17,759 nt of DNA from Leptospira ellisii (GTDB taxonomy: Bacteria; Spirochaetota; Leptospiria; Leptospirales; Leptospiraceae), in assembly GCF_002811955.1 (NCBI RefSeq), contig NZ_NPEF01000070.1, forward strand, positions 1-17,759, written 5' to 3'. The number at the start of each line of letters is the position of its first letter. Position 1 is the stretch's first letter. This document shows positions 10,473 to 17,759 of the stretch, piece after piece. Below the pieces are notes generated by a model, which was not told where the DNA came from, ran no database searches, and worked only from the letters and a program-made list of their open reading frames with translations. The position numbers and the translations under genes were made by a program.

Positions 10473-11423
10473 CTAAAATCTACCGTAATACGGGCTGATT
10501 TCCCGAAGAGAAACTCCTCCGAGTATAGTAAGAAACAAACGATCCAAACCGATCGAAATTCCGCAACAATCCGGAATCCCTTCCCGCAACGCACGCTTTA
10601 GACCTCCGTCCACGGGGAAAACTTCCTTCCCCAGACGTTTTCTCAATTCCTGTTCCGCGGCGAATCGGGAAAGTTGTTCCTCCGGGTCGGTCAACTCTTC
10701 GAAGGCGTTTCCCAATTCCAGGTTTCCGTAATACAATTCGAATCGTCGCGCGGCTCCGTCCCGGATCCGGGAAAGCGCGGCGAGTTCCGGCGGATAACCG
10801 TAAACGAAGGTGAATTCCTTTTCCGGAAGATTGACCTCCACGAGATTGAGGAAAACCAGAAAAAACGAATCCTCGTAGGTTCTTTGTTCCGCGGGAATCG
10901 CGCTCAGTTTCTTTTCGGAAACCACGCGGTCCAATTCCTCCTTGGAGATTCCACAACCGGCGAACTTCGCAAGGGCGTCCCGTACGCTCCAACGCTTCAC
11001 ACGACCCGGATCGAAATCGGAATTCCGAAACTTGGAGAACAAACGCTCCAGGAGTTCGGTGCAAAAATCCATCAGACTTTCGAGTTTCATTCCCGCGGTA
11101 TAAAATTCGAGCATCAGGAATTCCGCGCTGTGATACGGACTTCCCTCCTCTCCCGAACGAAACGTATGCGTAATTTCGTATATTTTTTCCAAACCCTTGG
11201 AAAGAATCTCCTTCAAGGAATATTCCGGAGACGTTATGAGATATCCGCGTTCCCGATCGCCGGGAGAACGGACCAGAAACGGATCCAAATACGGTTCCAT
11301 CGAAGGAACGGATTTCAGACAAGGAGTGTCTGTCTCGAGATATCCCCGCTCTTCGAAAAAGTTTCGGATCACGGACAGGAATTTGGATCGTTGGATCAGA
11401 ATCTCTCGGCTCAGTTCGTTCAT
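10473..11423 (-). CDS. epmA: Elongation factor P-(R)-beta-lysine ligase (EpmA/GenX/PoxA)
   Basis: The 316-residue protein is a lysyl-tRNA synthetase-like catalytic core without the anticodon-binding domain, the defining build of EpmA. In known bacteria it attaches (R)-beta-lysine to a conserved lysine of elongation factor P, which helps ribosomes through proline stretches. Class II synthetase motif 1 lies near 24-35 ([14 protein letters not shown]). Motif 2 is [20 protein letters not shown] at 88-107, close to the E. coli form. Motif 3 is [11 protein letters not shown] near the end. The start ATG has AGGA six bases upstream. The gene diverges from the STAS gene across 57 bases. Neither efp nor epmB is in the window. 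The length matches the family. Confidence 0.93.
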   Translation of the reverse strand: MNELSREILIQRSKFLSVIRNFFEERGYLETDTPCLKSVPSMEPYLDPFLVRSPGDRERGYLITSPEYSLKEILSKGLEKIYEITHTFRSGEEGSPYHSAEFLMLEFYTAGMKLESLMDFCTELLERLFSKFRNSDFDPGRVKRWSVRDALAKFAGCGISKEELDRVVSEKKLSAIPAEQRTYEDSFFLVFLNLVEVNLPEKEFTFVYGYPPELAALSRIRDGAARRFELYYGNLELGNAFEELTDPEEQLSRFAAEQELRKRLGKEVFPVDGGLKRALREGIPDCCGISIGLDRLFLTILGGVSLREISPYYGRF

Positions 11424-11480
11424 GTTCGTCCTTTAATTTCCTCTTGCTTTCGTTTCGAAAACGCGGGAGTATGTCTCGGA

Positions 11481-11807
11481 ATGGAACCGGTCCGCAGATT
11501 CGAACATTTCGAAATCAGACGCAGCCGTCAGTCCACGGAGATCGTTCCGCTGAACGCATCCTTCGACGAATCGTCGTTCGACGAATTAAAATCCGTACTC
11601 GCGCTCGTGTTTTACCAGTCCAGCGTTCACGTTAAACTCGATCTCGGAGGAGTGAAACTTCTCCCCTTGCCCGTGGCTATGAAAATTCTCGGTTTTGCGT
11701 TCGATCTGCGTTTGAAAAACCGAACCTTGGTTTTGGTGGGAGCCAGTCCTGCGTTCAAAAAACTCATCCGATTTTACCGCATGGACAAGGCGCTTTTAAT
11801 CTTCTGA
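11481..11807 (+). CDS. STAS-domain protein lacking the usual phosphorylation site
   Basis: This 108-residue protein has the order of an anti-sigma-factor-antagonist fold: [13 protein letters not shown] (a central strand at about 49-61), a helix, then [20 protein letters not shown] and MDKALLIF, which match the last strand and helix of STAS domains. In SpoIIAA-type proteins the strand is followed by D-S/T-SG, where the serine is phosphorylated. Here that position reads LLPLPVAM (60-67) and has no Ser or Thr. It may act by phosphorylation-independent binding, or the similarity may be only to the fold. The ATG at 11481 is the only reasonable start in frame; GGGAG at 11465-11469 is rather far. 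Its 3' end overlaps the convergent DUF4279-like gene by 12 bases. No sigma factor or anti-sigma kinase is nearby. Confidence 0.65.
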   Translation: MEPVRRFEHFEIRRSRQSTEIVPLNASFDESSFDELKSVLALVFYQSSVHVKLDLGGVKLLPLPVAMKILGFAFDLRLKNRTLVLVGASPAFKKLIRFYRMDKALLIF

Positions 11808-12227
11808 CCGTCTTCGTTTTTCTTCCCGTTTCCAAGGCTGAAAGACCAGTTTGATCCCCAGATTTCCCAAAAGCAAAAGAAGCCGCGGAGATATCTCCGT
11901 TTCCTTGCTGGAAAGATCGGAAAATTCCACCGAAACGTACATACACAGGGAATGCCGGGAAGCGAACTCCTTTACCTTGTGCCGGGAAGGAAGTATCTTC
12001 TCCAAAATCTGCAGGATGTGCTCCTCCAAAGGCGCATGAGCGTCCAACGTGGAATGCAGTTGCCAATGTCCGAATCCCAGAGGTTTCCCTTCCTTATCGG
12101 TGGCGATCCGCGGCGTACTAAAATCGGGTTTGAGGTCCAGGGTCCGCGTCACCGATTCCGAATCGAGTCCGTCTTCGTTCACGGAAAGAATGGCCCAGGT
12201 AAGTGGATGCGTTGGTTGTGCGTTCAT
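11796..12227 (-). CDS. DUF4279-like protein
   Basis: The 143-residue soluble protein opens [20 protein letters not shown] and continues with [20 protein letters not shown], a run of helices and a final beta-rich part ending in a basic tail. The layout, an N-terminal strand and helix, a conserved Trp in the middle and a paired helix, resembles DUF4279 proteins. Function is unknown. No signal peptide or membrane segment is seen. There is no recognisable ribosome-binding sequence before the ATG, so it may be weakly translated or leaderless. It converges with the STAS gene and diverges from the response-regulator gene. Confidence 0.65.
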   Translation of the reverse strand: MNAQPTHPLTWAILSVNEDGLDSESVTRTLDLKPDFSTPRIATDKEGKPLGFGHWQLHSTLDAHAPLEEHILQILEKILPSRHKVKEFASRHSLCMYVSVEFSDLSSKETEISPRLLLLLGNLGIKLVFQPWKREEKRRRSED

Positions 12228-12373
12228 TCGGTATTACACATTTCGGGAATTTGAGTCGATTCGATTGCAAAAATACATAATTCACAGTTTTATCATTGTT
12301 CGCCGGAAAATTCGATCGTATCAGAATACGAAAGTGAACGGGAATCTGGTAAAATTGTGTCGAATAAAAAATT

Positions 12374-12425
<52 letters not shown>

Positions 12426-12453
12426 TCCTCTAATCTCATTCGGGGGCTTGATT

Positions 12454-13179
<726 letters not shown>

Positions 13180-13221
13180 GCGTTTTATCGAACGGTTTTT
13201 TACAAGCCTCGAAAACCCGAC

Positions 13222-13248
13222 AACCCGCCGAAAATCGGCGGGTTTTTT
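13222..13248 (+). terminator. Rho-independent terminator of the response regulator gene
   Basis: AACCCGCCGA and TCGGCGGGTT pair perfectly around an AAA loop and end in TTTTTT. The hairpin begins 42 bases past the stop codon. Confidence 0.92.
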
Positions 13249-13500
13249 ATTTCGTTTCGGTGATTTCGTTTTTCCTCGCAGTTTCTCTTCCTTGCTCTCC
13301 GTTTTCCTTTCGTTACGTTCCGATTCTTATCCGCTTTCTTTTCCAATAAAAAGACGAAGAAAAATCCGCGATTTTCATCCGGTTCGAAGAGAGTCCTCAT
13401 TACGTTTCCATTGCATATTACCGCGAACTATATTCCGTTTTTTCAATGTATATCGTTCCGTATAATAGAAAATCGATCTCGCATTACAAAACGAAGTTTT

Positions 13501-13614
13501 AAAATACGTTTTCAACGATTTTACCCATTTTTACAATACGGAATTTTACCTTATAAAAAAGCGCCCAAACGTCGCGCGTATTCGATTTTAGAATTTATAA
13601 AATACGTTTTCAAC
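13501..13614. repeat. Direct repeat of 16 bp
   Basis: AAAATACGTTTTCAAC occurs at 13501-13516 and again at 13599-13614, in the same orientation and 98 bases apart. Both copies are preceded by TT and A/T-rich bases. The two copies flank the promoter-like pair at 13530-13557, so they may be regulator-binding sites or leftovers of a small duplication. Confidence 0.6.
13530..13557 (+). promoter_or_regulatory. Candidate promoter for the lipoprotein gene
   Basis: TTTACA at 13530-13535 and TATAAA at 13552-13557 are separated by 16 bases. It would give a leader of roughly 135 bases before the lipoprotein ATG. AT-rich sequence makes chance matches likely. Confidence 0.35.
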
Positions 13615-13698
13615 TTATAAACCTCCAATTCTTAACTGCAATAAGGCTGGATTCCGGGTGTCTTTTCTTGAAAACAACGAATAGGAAGGTCCTATATA

Positions 13699-14229
13699 AT
13701 GTCACAAACAGTTCAAACATTCAAGAGAGGTTTTTCGATTCTTCTCGTCGCATCCTCGTTTTTCTTTTTTCAAGCCTGCGAAAAAAAATCCGACGATTCC
13801 GAAAGCTCCCTCCTTGCGTTAGTCGCTCTTTCTCAGACTTCCGCGATCGTAGAGTTACCGGAACCCGCACTGGATACGGCTCAGCTGAAAATCGGAGACC
13901 AAACAATCACAGTTCTCCCTGTCGGGTTCTGCGAGAACGGAAACACCGGCATCGGCTTCTTTCAAGGCGCCGCTAATCCGACTCTGTTCGTACACGAGAT
14001 CGACTTTAGCCAGAGCGGAGCGGTCATTCTCAACCGTACAAATGCGTATCATATGGATGTGGACGTGGACGGTGGATATTACAGCCCGACGTCCACTTGC
14101 CAGGCGACCGTCCGCGAAAGTTCCGCCACGGTCTATGAAATGGAAGCGTACAACTGTCCGGTGCATCCTATGATCGGAAGTATGCCCGATACGACCATTT
14201 CCTTCCGCGCTAAATGTACTAAAAACTGA
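13699..14229 (+). CDS. Predicted lipoprotein
   Basis: This 176-residue protein has a basic N-terminus, a hydrophobic stretch (11-24) and a lipobox ending in FFQAC, with Cys27 as the presumed lipidation site. Phenylalanine in the lipobox is tolerated in spirochaetes. The mature protein begins with a charged tether (EKKSDDSESS), then a likely beta-rich domain with four more cysteines (in GFCENG, STCQATV, YNCPVH and AKCTKN), enough for two disulfides. It should sit on the outer or inner membrane facing the periplasm or surface. I recognise no enzymatic motif. The ATG has AGGAAGG nine bases upstream. It appears to be a single-gene unit with a long AT-rich leader and a downstream hairpin. Confidence 0.85.
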   Translation: MSQTVQTFKRGFSILLVASSFFFFQACEKKSDDSESSLLALVALSQTSAIVELPEPALDTAQLKIGDQTITVLPVGFCENGNTGIGFFQGAANPTLFVHEIDFSQSGAVILNRTNAYHMDVDVDGGYYSPTSTCQATVRESSATVYEMEAYNCPVHPMIGSMPDTTISFRAKCTKN

Positions 14230-14262
14230 TAGGTTCGGTTCGACAAAGGTCGGACGATGGAT

Positions 14263-14303
14263 CCGTTCCCTTTTTACGGACGAAAGTCCTCGGATGGGAA
14301 CGG
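14263..14303. terminator. Two-tier hairpin between the lipoprotein and dehydratase genes
   Basis: CCGTTCCC (14263-14270) pairs with GGGAACGG (14296-14303) and encloses GGAC-GAAA-GTCC, a hairpin with a GNRA tetraloop. A short T-run (CGTCTTTT) follows on the plus strand. It lies between two convergent genes and could serve either. Confidence 0.45.
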
Positions 14304-14329
14304 GCCCGTCTTTTCGGTTTTTCGGCGGT

Positions 14330-14626
14330 TTAGGGAAACGCGCTTTTCGCGGTTTCGCAGGCTTGGGAAAAACGAAGATCCTGTTCCGTGATTCCCTGTT
14401 TGAAGTGCGTGAAAATCTCCACGGAAACCTTACGGTAACTCAGGAGAAGGTCGGGATGATGATCCATTTTTTCCGCGATTTCGGCCAACGCGGACGCGAA
14501 TTTCACCCCGGAAAGATAATGATCGAAGGAATATATCTTGAAAAGATGGGGAACACGATCCCGAAAACGCACCTCCCAACCGGGAGGAAGCCGTTCCTTA
14601 AGAACGTTCGGGTCCAAAAGCTCCAT
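14330..14626 (-). CDS. Pterin-4a-carbinolamine dehydratase
   Basis: The 98-residue protein matches the whole length of the 4a-hydroxytetrahydrobiopterin dehydratase family (PCD/DCoH/PhhB), which dehydrates the carbinolamine formed by pterin-dependent hydroxylases. The signature MDHHPDLLLSYRKVSVEIFT is present, with catalytic histidines H56, H57 and H74, followed by GITEQD. WEV in the first strand also fits. It is the second gene of a minus-strand pair: its AAGGA binding site overlaps the stop of the coiled-coil gene nine bases upstream. No aromatic amino acid hydroxylase is nearby, so the substrate source is not shown; molybdopterin-related roles have been suggested for some members. Confidence 0.93.
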   Translation of the reverse strand: MELLDPNVLKERLPPGWEVRFRDRVPHLFKIYSFDHYLSGVKFASALAEIAEKMDHHPDLLLSYRKVSVEIFTHFKQGITEQDLRFSQACETAKSAFP

Positions 14627-14635
14627 AAGAATTCC

Positions 14636-15049
14636 TTAAAATACCTTTTTGAGCGTCTGCTTGATCTTTTCCGCGTCGTCGATCGCGCCGTTGGAAAGCG
14701 AACCGGCCCGAGCCATCAGGTTGACGGCGCCGTCCATTCTGGCCTTTAATTCCTCGATCTTCTGGAGCTGTTCGTTTAGAAAGACGAGTTTGGAATCCAA
14801 TTCCATTTCCCTTCTTTCCAAAAGGAGTTTGAAATTGTCCAGTTCCTGGATCTTTTTCCTGGTCTTTTTGGCTTCCGTATCCACGTCCTTTCTATAATAC
14901 TTTTCCAGTTCCTTTTCGGCCTGAAGATGACGATCCCTTTCCGCCTTAAATTCCTTCTTCATCAGCTTGAGAGCCTGACGATACGCCTTATTAAAAAGCC
15001 TTTGTTTTTGTCCCCTTCTGAGACGTACCAGTTTGCCGATCCAAGTCAT
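14636..15049 (-). CDS. Coiled-coil hypothetical protein
   Basis: This 137-residue, very charged protein is almost entirely predicted helix with heptad-like spacing. Two long coiled-coil segments (about 15-70 and 68-110) contain stretches such as AERDRHLQAEKELEKYYRK and EMELDSKLVFLNEQLQKIEE. It has no cysteine, no membrane segment and no signal peptide, so it is probably cytoplasmic. I do not recognise a family. The ATG has AGGA eight bases upstream. It is transcribed with the downstream carbinolamine dehydratase, but nothing in the sequence suggests that the two work together. Confidence 0.75.
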   Translation of the reverse strand: MTWIGKLVRLRRGQKQRLFNKAYRQALKLMKKEFKAERDRHLQAEKELEKYYRKDVDTEAKKTRKKIQELDNFKLLLERREMELDSKLVFLNEQLQKIEELKARMDGAVNLMARAGSLSNGAIDDAEKIKQTLKKVF

Positions 15050-15105
15050 ACTTATATCCTGATCTTCTTATGATGAATTCCGTTTCGGATCAATTTCACT
15101 TTGGA

Positions 15106-15131
15106 GGAGGGAAATCCGAAAATTTCCCTCC
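15106..15131. repeat. Perfect 10-bp hairpin upstream of the coiled-coil gene
   Basis: GGAGGGAAAT and ATTTCCCTCC are separated by CCGAAA. It lies 56 bases upstream of the coiled-coil gene's ATG, between divergent genes. No T-run follows on either strand, so it is more likely a leader hairpin or operator than a terminator. A second small inverted repeat, GCGGAA-CGT-TTCCGC, lies at about 15194-15208. Confidence 0.5.
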
Positions 15132-15337
15132 GACGATTGGACCCGGCGGCTTCGTCCGATTTTCCGGTCCGTTTCGTTTTTCATTCCTCATTGCGGAACG
15201 TTTCCGCCCTCTTCGGCGGATTCATCCATTCTTTTGATTAGACCCCAAAATTCGAGAGAAAAACCTGCCTTAGAAAGGACGAAAGTGGTTGATTCTATAG
15301 ACATAAAACTTAGAAAGAATCCGAGAGGAACCCTATC

Positions 15338-15616
15338 ATGACATCGAGAGCGGAAGATCTGAACGAAGAAGTGGAATCACTTAAGGACAAAGCGAAACGT
15401 ATCACCGGAAAAGCGCGCGAAGAATATCTGGAGCACGTATCCGATCTTAAGGAAAAGATCAAACATATCTCGGGAGAAACTTCCGAAAAGGCGAAACAGA
15501 TCATCGACGAAACCGGCGCGTACATCAAGGAAAATCCCCAAAAGGCGGCGTTGATCGGTCTCGGGGTCGGCTTGGGCGTCGGTCTTCTGATCGGAATGTT
15601 GATCCGCAGAAAGTAA
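15338..15616 (+). CDS. YqjD/ElaB-like (DUF883) tail-anchored protein
   Basis: The 92-residue protein has a charged helical body with heptad character and a C-terminal hydrophobic segment [19 protein letters not shown] preceded by [10 protein letters not shown]. That ending, ENP then a glycine-zipper helix then RR, is the hallmark of the YqjD/ElaB/DUF883 family. In E. coli such proteins sit in the inner membrane and bind ribosomes in stationary phase; carrying this over to a spirochaete is inference. AGAGGA lies about ten bases before the ATG. It starts a three-gene run, seven bases ahead of the next gene. The order DUF883 then YqjE-like matches the E. coli yqjD-yqjE order. Confidence 0.82.
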   Translation: MTSRAEDLNEEVESLKDKAKRITGKAREEYLEHVSDLKEKIKHISGETSEKAKQIIDETGAYIKENPQKAALIGLGVGLGVGLLIGMLIRRK

Positions 15617-15623
15617 ACGATCG

Positions 15624-16001
15624 ATGTCGAAGAAAAAAAAATCGGATTCCCATTCGGAATCGTTCGATTCCGAGTCCGCAAAACGGAGCAACGATCTCAA
15701 GTCCCATTTTCTCACTCTGGTGGATTCCGTTTTGGAATACTTCCAAACCCTTCTTCTTTACGGACAGAAATATCTCGTCAAACGGTTTCAAGCGGGAATA
15801 CAGGCCTACGTATTTCTCAAAATCGGCTTGTTCTTTCTCGCGTTAGGCGCCGCTTCCTTCCTCGGCGCGTTTTTCCTTTTCGTCCACAGAATCACCGGCG
15901 GGGATCTTCTCCTTTCGAGTCTGAGCACGGGCGGAGTCAGTTTTATCTTCGCCTTCGTCCTTCTCTGGCTTGCGGCATCCTCCCTGAAGGTCAAGGATTA
16001 G
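15624..16001 (+). CDS. YqjE-like (DUF1469, holin-superfamily III) membrane protein
   Basis: The 125-residue protein has a charged Ser/Lys-rich N-terminus (1-28), an amphipathic helix, and two membrane helices at about 58-88 (IGLFFLALGAASFLGAFFLF) and 95-118 (GGVSFIFAFVLLWLAASSLK). This layout and its position directly after a YqjD-like gene fit the YqjE/DUF1469 family, often annotated as phage holin superfamily III but not a lysis protein. It probably works in the inner membrane with the preceding gene product. The ribosome-binding sequence is weak, consistent with translation coupled to the gene seven bases upstream. Confidence 0.78.
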   Translation: MSKKKKSDSHSESFDSESAKRSNDLKSHFLTLVDSVLEYFQTLLLYGQKYLVKRFQAGIQAYVFLKIGLFFLALGAASFLGAFFLFVHRITGGDLLLSSLSTGGVSFIFAFVLLWLAASSLKVKD

Positions 16002-16005
16002 GATC

Positions 16006-16269
<264 letters not shown>

Positions 16270-16322
16270 ACGCAATTCCCGCAGCGTTAGCCCTCTTTCC
16301 ATCCCACTCTACGTTTCTATTT

Positions 16323-16339
16323 CGCTTAACAATTAAGCG
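16323..16339. repeat. 7-bp inverted repeat in the DUF1963 upstream region
   Basis: CGCTTAA and TTAAGCG are separated by CAA. The repeat lies about 110 bases before the DUF1963 start in AT-rich DNA, and could be an operator or weak hairpin behind the YqjDE-like operon. Confidence 0.35.
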
Positions 16340-16403
16340 TAATAGAAAAGTTAAATATTCCAAAAATAGAATCAAGTTTCCCCGTTTTGCGGTGTTATTC
16401 GGG

Positions 16404-16429
16404 CGTGAATCGAACTCGTTCGATTCACG
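16404..16429 (+). promoter_or_regulatory. Perfect 12-bp inverted repeat just upstream of the DUF1963 gene
   Basis: CGTGAATCGAAC and GTTCGATTCACG are separated by TC only. The repeat ends 18 bases before the ATG and directly precedes the AAAGGA binding site. As DNA it is a strong candidate operator. As RNA it would form a 12-bp hairpin beside the ribosome-binding site. Confidence 0.6.
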
Positions 16430-16447
16430 GACATAAAAAGGAAACGT

Positions 16448-17296
16448 ATGAGCAATCCCATTCTAAACGCAAAAAGACTGGTCCGGGAATTTCCCTTCCC
16501 CGCGGACCTGCTTTCCCAAATTCCCACGGAAGGAACCTACTACGACGGTTCCTCTTCGGTTTATTTCGAGGAGGACGACGCGGTCACGCCGGAACTTCTT
16601 TCCAAAACCCTTCACTATTACATCGATATCGACGAAACCGAATCGGAAGAGGAGGAGATTCCCCTCGGAGCCTCCAAGATGAAAGGGCTTCCGCATCTGC
16701 CCGATTCGATCGTTTGGCCCGAAGGAACGTATTTTTTCGCACAACTCAATCTAGAAGAATTCAAACGTTTCGACGTGGAGAACGTGTTCCCGGACAAGGG
16801 AATCCTATACGTTTTCGATACGGTTCAAGGGGAATTCGTTCTCAGATTTTACGAAGGCCCGATCTCCGATCTCAAACGAGTTCCGTATCCGGACGAAGAG
16901 GATCTTCCGGAAGCGGAATACTATCTGGAAGAATACAGGGACACGACGTATCGTCTGAGTTTCGAACCTAAGTTCCTCTTTTACGTGGCAGGAGACGCAT
17001 ACGACTATCGGAAGGTGGCGGGAATTCTTCCTAAGAATCTGATCGAACAACTGAGCGACATTCTCAAGGCGGAACTCACGACTTGGCATTCCAGTCTGAG
17101 AATTTTCGGAAGGCCCTTGTTTTGGCAGGGCGAGGACGAACGTATGGGCGGGGATGATGAAGAGGACGCCGAAGAACGGGACCTGCTTCTGTTTCATTCC
17201 GAGATCGGAGAAGGTCACTTCCATATTTGGATCGACCGGAACGATCTGAAACAGAAAAAATTCGATAAGGCGTATTCGAGTTATTCGGGAACGTAA
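16448..17296 (+). CDS. DUF1963 (YwqG-like) protein
   Basis: The 282-residue soluble, strongly acidic protein shows the DUF1963 pattern: GASKMKGLPHLPDSIVWP (about 74-91), FFAQLNLEEF (about 96-105) and FPDKGILYVF (113-122), then GRPLFWQGEDER near the C-terminus and a final FHIWIDRNDLKQKKFDKAY. In this family the last part contacts the beta-rich core. Function is unknown; members occur in many bacteria, sometimes near toxin-immunity loci, but no such genes are here. An acidic EEDAEE stretch lies in the C-terminal half. The ATG has AAGGA six bases upstream. A 12-bp perfect inverted repeat sits immediately before it. Confidence 0.87.
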   Translation: MSNPILNAKRLVREFPFPADLLSQIPTEGTYYDGSSSVYFEEDDAVTPELLSKTLHYYIDIDETESEEEEIPLGASKMKGLPHLPDSIVWPEGTYFFAQLNLEEFKRFDVENVFPDKGILYVFDTVQGEFVLRFYEGPISDLKRVPYPDEEDLPEAEYYLEEYRDTTYRLSFEPKFLFYVAGDAYDYRKVAGILPKNLIEQLSDILKAELTTWHSSLRIFGRPLFWQGEDERMGGDDEEDAEERDLLLFHSEIGEGHFHIWIDRNDLKQKKFDKAYSSYSGT

Positions 17297-17352
17297 CGCG
17301 GTTCGAACTCGCAAAATCGCCGAGACACGATCCTGCGAAGCGTTACGTTTTT
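17291..17352 (+). terminator. Long-loop inverted repeat between DUF1963 and pyruvate kinase
   Basis: ACGTAACGC (17291-17299) and GCGTTACGT (17340-17348) pair perfectly and are followed by TTTTT. The 40-base loop contains partial pairing of its own. The DUF1963 stop codon lies inside the left arm, and the pyruvate kinase stop codon overlaps the T-run. Confidence 0.45.
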
Positions 17353-17759
17353 ATTTCGAAACTTCCGCTTCCGTCGTCGCGGGATAGGTTTTCACTTCGC
17401 GGATTTGGATCGTTTCGACGCGATCCTCTCCGGCGATGATGTCGGAGAGGATTACGACCTGATCCCCGTCCTTGATTCTTCCCGCCTTTTTCAACGTGTC
17501 TACGGCAAGACGGATCGTCTTTTCCGGATCACGGGAAAAATCGATCCGGTACGGAATGACCCCGCGCGTGAGCCAAAGTTTACGGCGGACCGTGGTCATG
17601 TTCGTAAACGCGTAGATGAGGGGATAATGCGGATGAAATCCCGCCACGTTGAGCGCGGTCGTTCCCCGTCTCGTAATGACGACGATCGCCGGACACTTTA
17701 GGGAATCCGCAAGTTCCGCAGCGGACTTGGCCATCTGCTCCTTTTTGTCCTGAGGGATT
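17351..17759 (-). CDS. pyk: Pyruvate kinase, C-terminal part (cut by the window edge)
   Basis: The reading frame is open to the window edge and gives the last 135 residues of pyruvate kinase, which makes pyruvate and ATP from phosphoenolpyruvate and ADP. The part seen is the C-terminal alpha/beta domain: [20 protein letters not shown], then [18 protein letters not shown] and the [17 protein letters not shown] strand. The catalytic barrel lies outside the window. A Met in the middle of a helix (17732-17734) could be mistaken for a start, but the preceding residues IPQDKKEQ belong to the same family helix, so the gene continues upstream. Confidence 0.9.
   Translation of the reverse strand, partial: IPQDKKEQMAKSAAELADSLKCPAIVVITRRGTTALNVAGFHPHYPLIYAFTNMTTVRRKLWLTRGVIPYRIDFSRDPEKTIRLAVDTLKKAGRIKDGDQVVILSDIIAGEDRVETIQIREVKTYPATTEAEVSK

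Larger units (their letters stand above)
13249..13698. other. AT-rich intergenic region upstream of the lipoprotein gene
   Basis: The 450 bases between the terminator and the lipoprotein start have no supported gene. The first part is pyrimidine-rich. From about 13400 the sequence becomes clearly more AT-rich than the rest of the window. It holds a 16-bp direct repeat and a promoter-like pair. Short open frames here, such as 13411-13620, have unlikely composition. Confidence 0.6.

Noticed and set aside
10674..11480. Plus-strand open frame running into the STAS gene
   Set aside because: The part before 11481 is antisense to epmA and has no domain similarity. Only the part from the ATG at 11481 reads as a real protein.
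13200..13400. Minus-strand open frame of 66 codons
   Set aside because: It overlaps the response-regulator terminator hairpin and is Lys/Arg/Asn-rich from low-complexity DNA, with no binding site that I trust.
13411..13620. Short open frame in the AT-rich gap
   Set aside because: No ribosome-binding sequence, unlikely composition rich in Ile, Phe, Arg and Lys, and it spans the direct repeats and promoter-like pair.
16387..16971. Plus-strand open frame overlapping the DUF1963 gene
   Set aside because: It is Arg/Ser-rich in an alternative frame and reads through the inverted repeat; the DUF1963 frame has a binding site and family motifs.

Overview
The window reads as chromosomal DNA of a spirochaete of the genus Leptospira, probably one of its higher-GC species. 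This is an inference. It rests on a lipoprotein with a phenylalanine-rich spirochaetal lipobox, a small membrane-anchored Cys-rich protein, an OmpA-like protein with an unusual N-terminal domain, Leptospira-like codon use (rich in TCG, GGA and CGA), and short single-gene transcription units. No insertion sequence, prophage gene, CRISPR array or intact RNA gene was found.

Layout. 77-2398 (-) is a soluble-looking sensor histidine kinase whose N-terminus is an NMT1/SsuA-type substrate-binding domain. 2479-3096 (+) is a GH23 lytic transglycosylase with no secretion signal. 3090-5221 (-) is a two-gene operon (GT39-type membrane glycosyltransferase, then an anchored Cys-rich protein) joined by an ATGA overlap. 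5222-5436 is intergenic and holds a tRNA-3'-half-like sequence. 5437-6180 (+) is a TetR-family regulator. 6181-6498 is a highly structured gap with a strong minus-strand promoter, a perfect palindrome over its -35 box and a possible small RNA. 6499-8772 (-) is aconitase. 9140-10339 (-) is a membrane protein with an OmpA C-terminal domain. 10473-11423 (-) is EpmA, diverging from a degenerate STAS protein (11481-11807, +). 11796-12227 (-) is a DUF4279-like protein, and 12454-13179 (+) an OmpR/PhoB response regulator with a clear terminator. After an AT-rich gap comes a secreted lipoprotein (13699-14229, +). 14330-15049 (-) holds a coiled-coil protein and a pterin-carbinolamine dehydratase. 15338-16269 (+) is a YqjD/YqjE-like membrane operon with a third small gene. 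16448-17296 (+) is a DUF1963 protein preceded by a long perfect inverted repeat, and 17351-17759 (-) is the C-terminal part of pyruvate kinase, cut by the window edge.

Most of the content is housekeeping (aconitase, pyruvate kinase, EpmA, carbinolamine dehydratase) mixed with envelope and signalling genes. Neighbouring genes mostly do not form pathways. The real co-transcribed sets are glycosyltransferase/Cys-rich, coiled-coil/dehydratase and the yqjD-yqjE-like set. The histidine kinase and the response regulator are about 10 kb apart, so each looks like an orphan here.

The features most worth following up are the kinase with an internal ligand-binding domain, the palindrome-controlled putative small RNA between tetR and aconitase, the long inverted repeat next to the DUF1963 start, the signal-less transglycosylase, and the STAS protein without its phosphorylatable serine.
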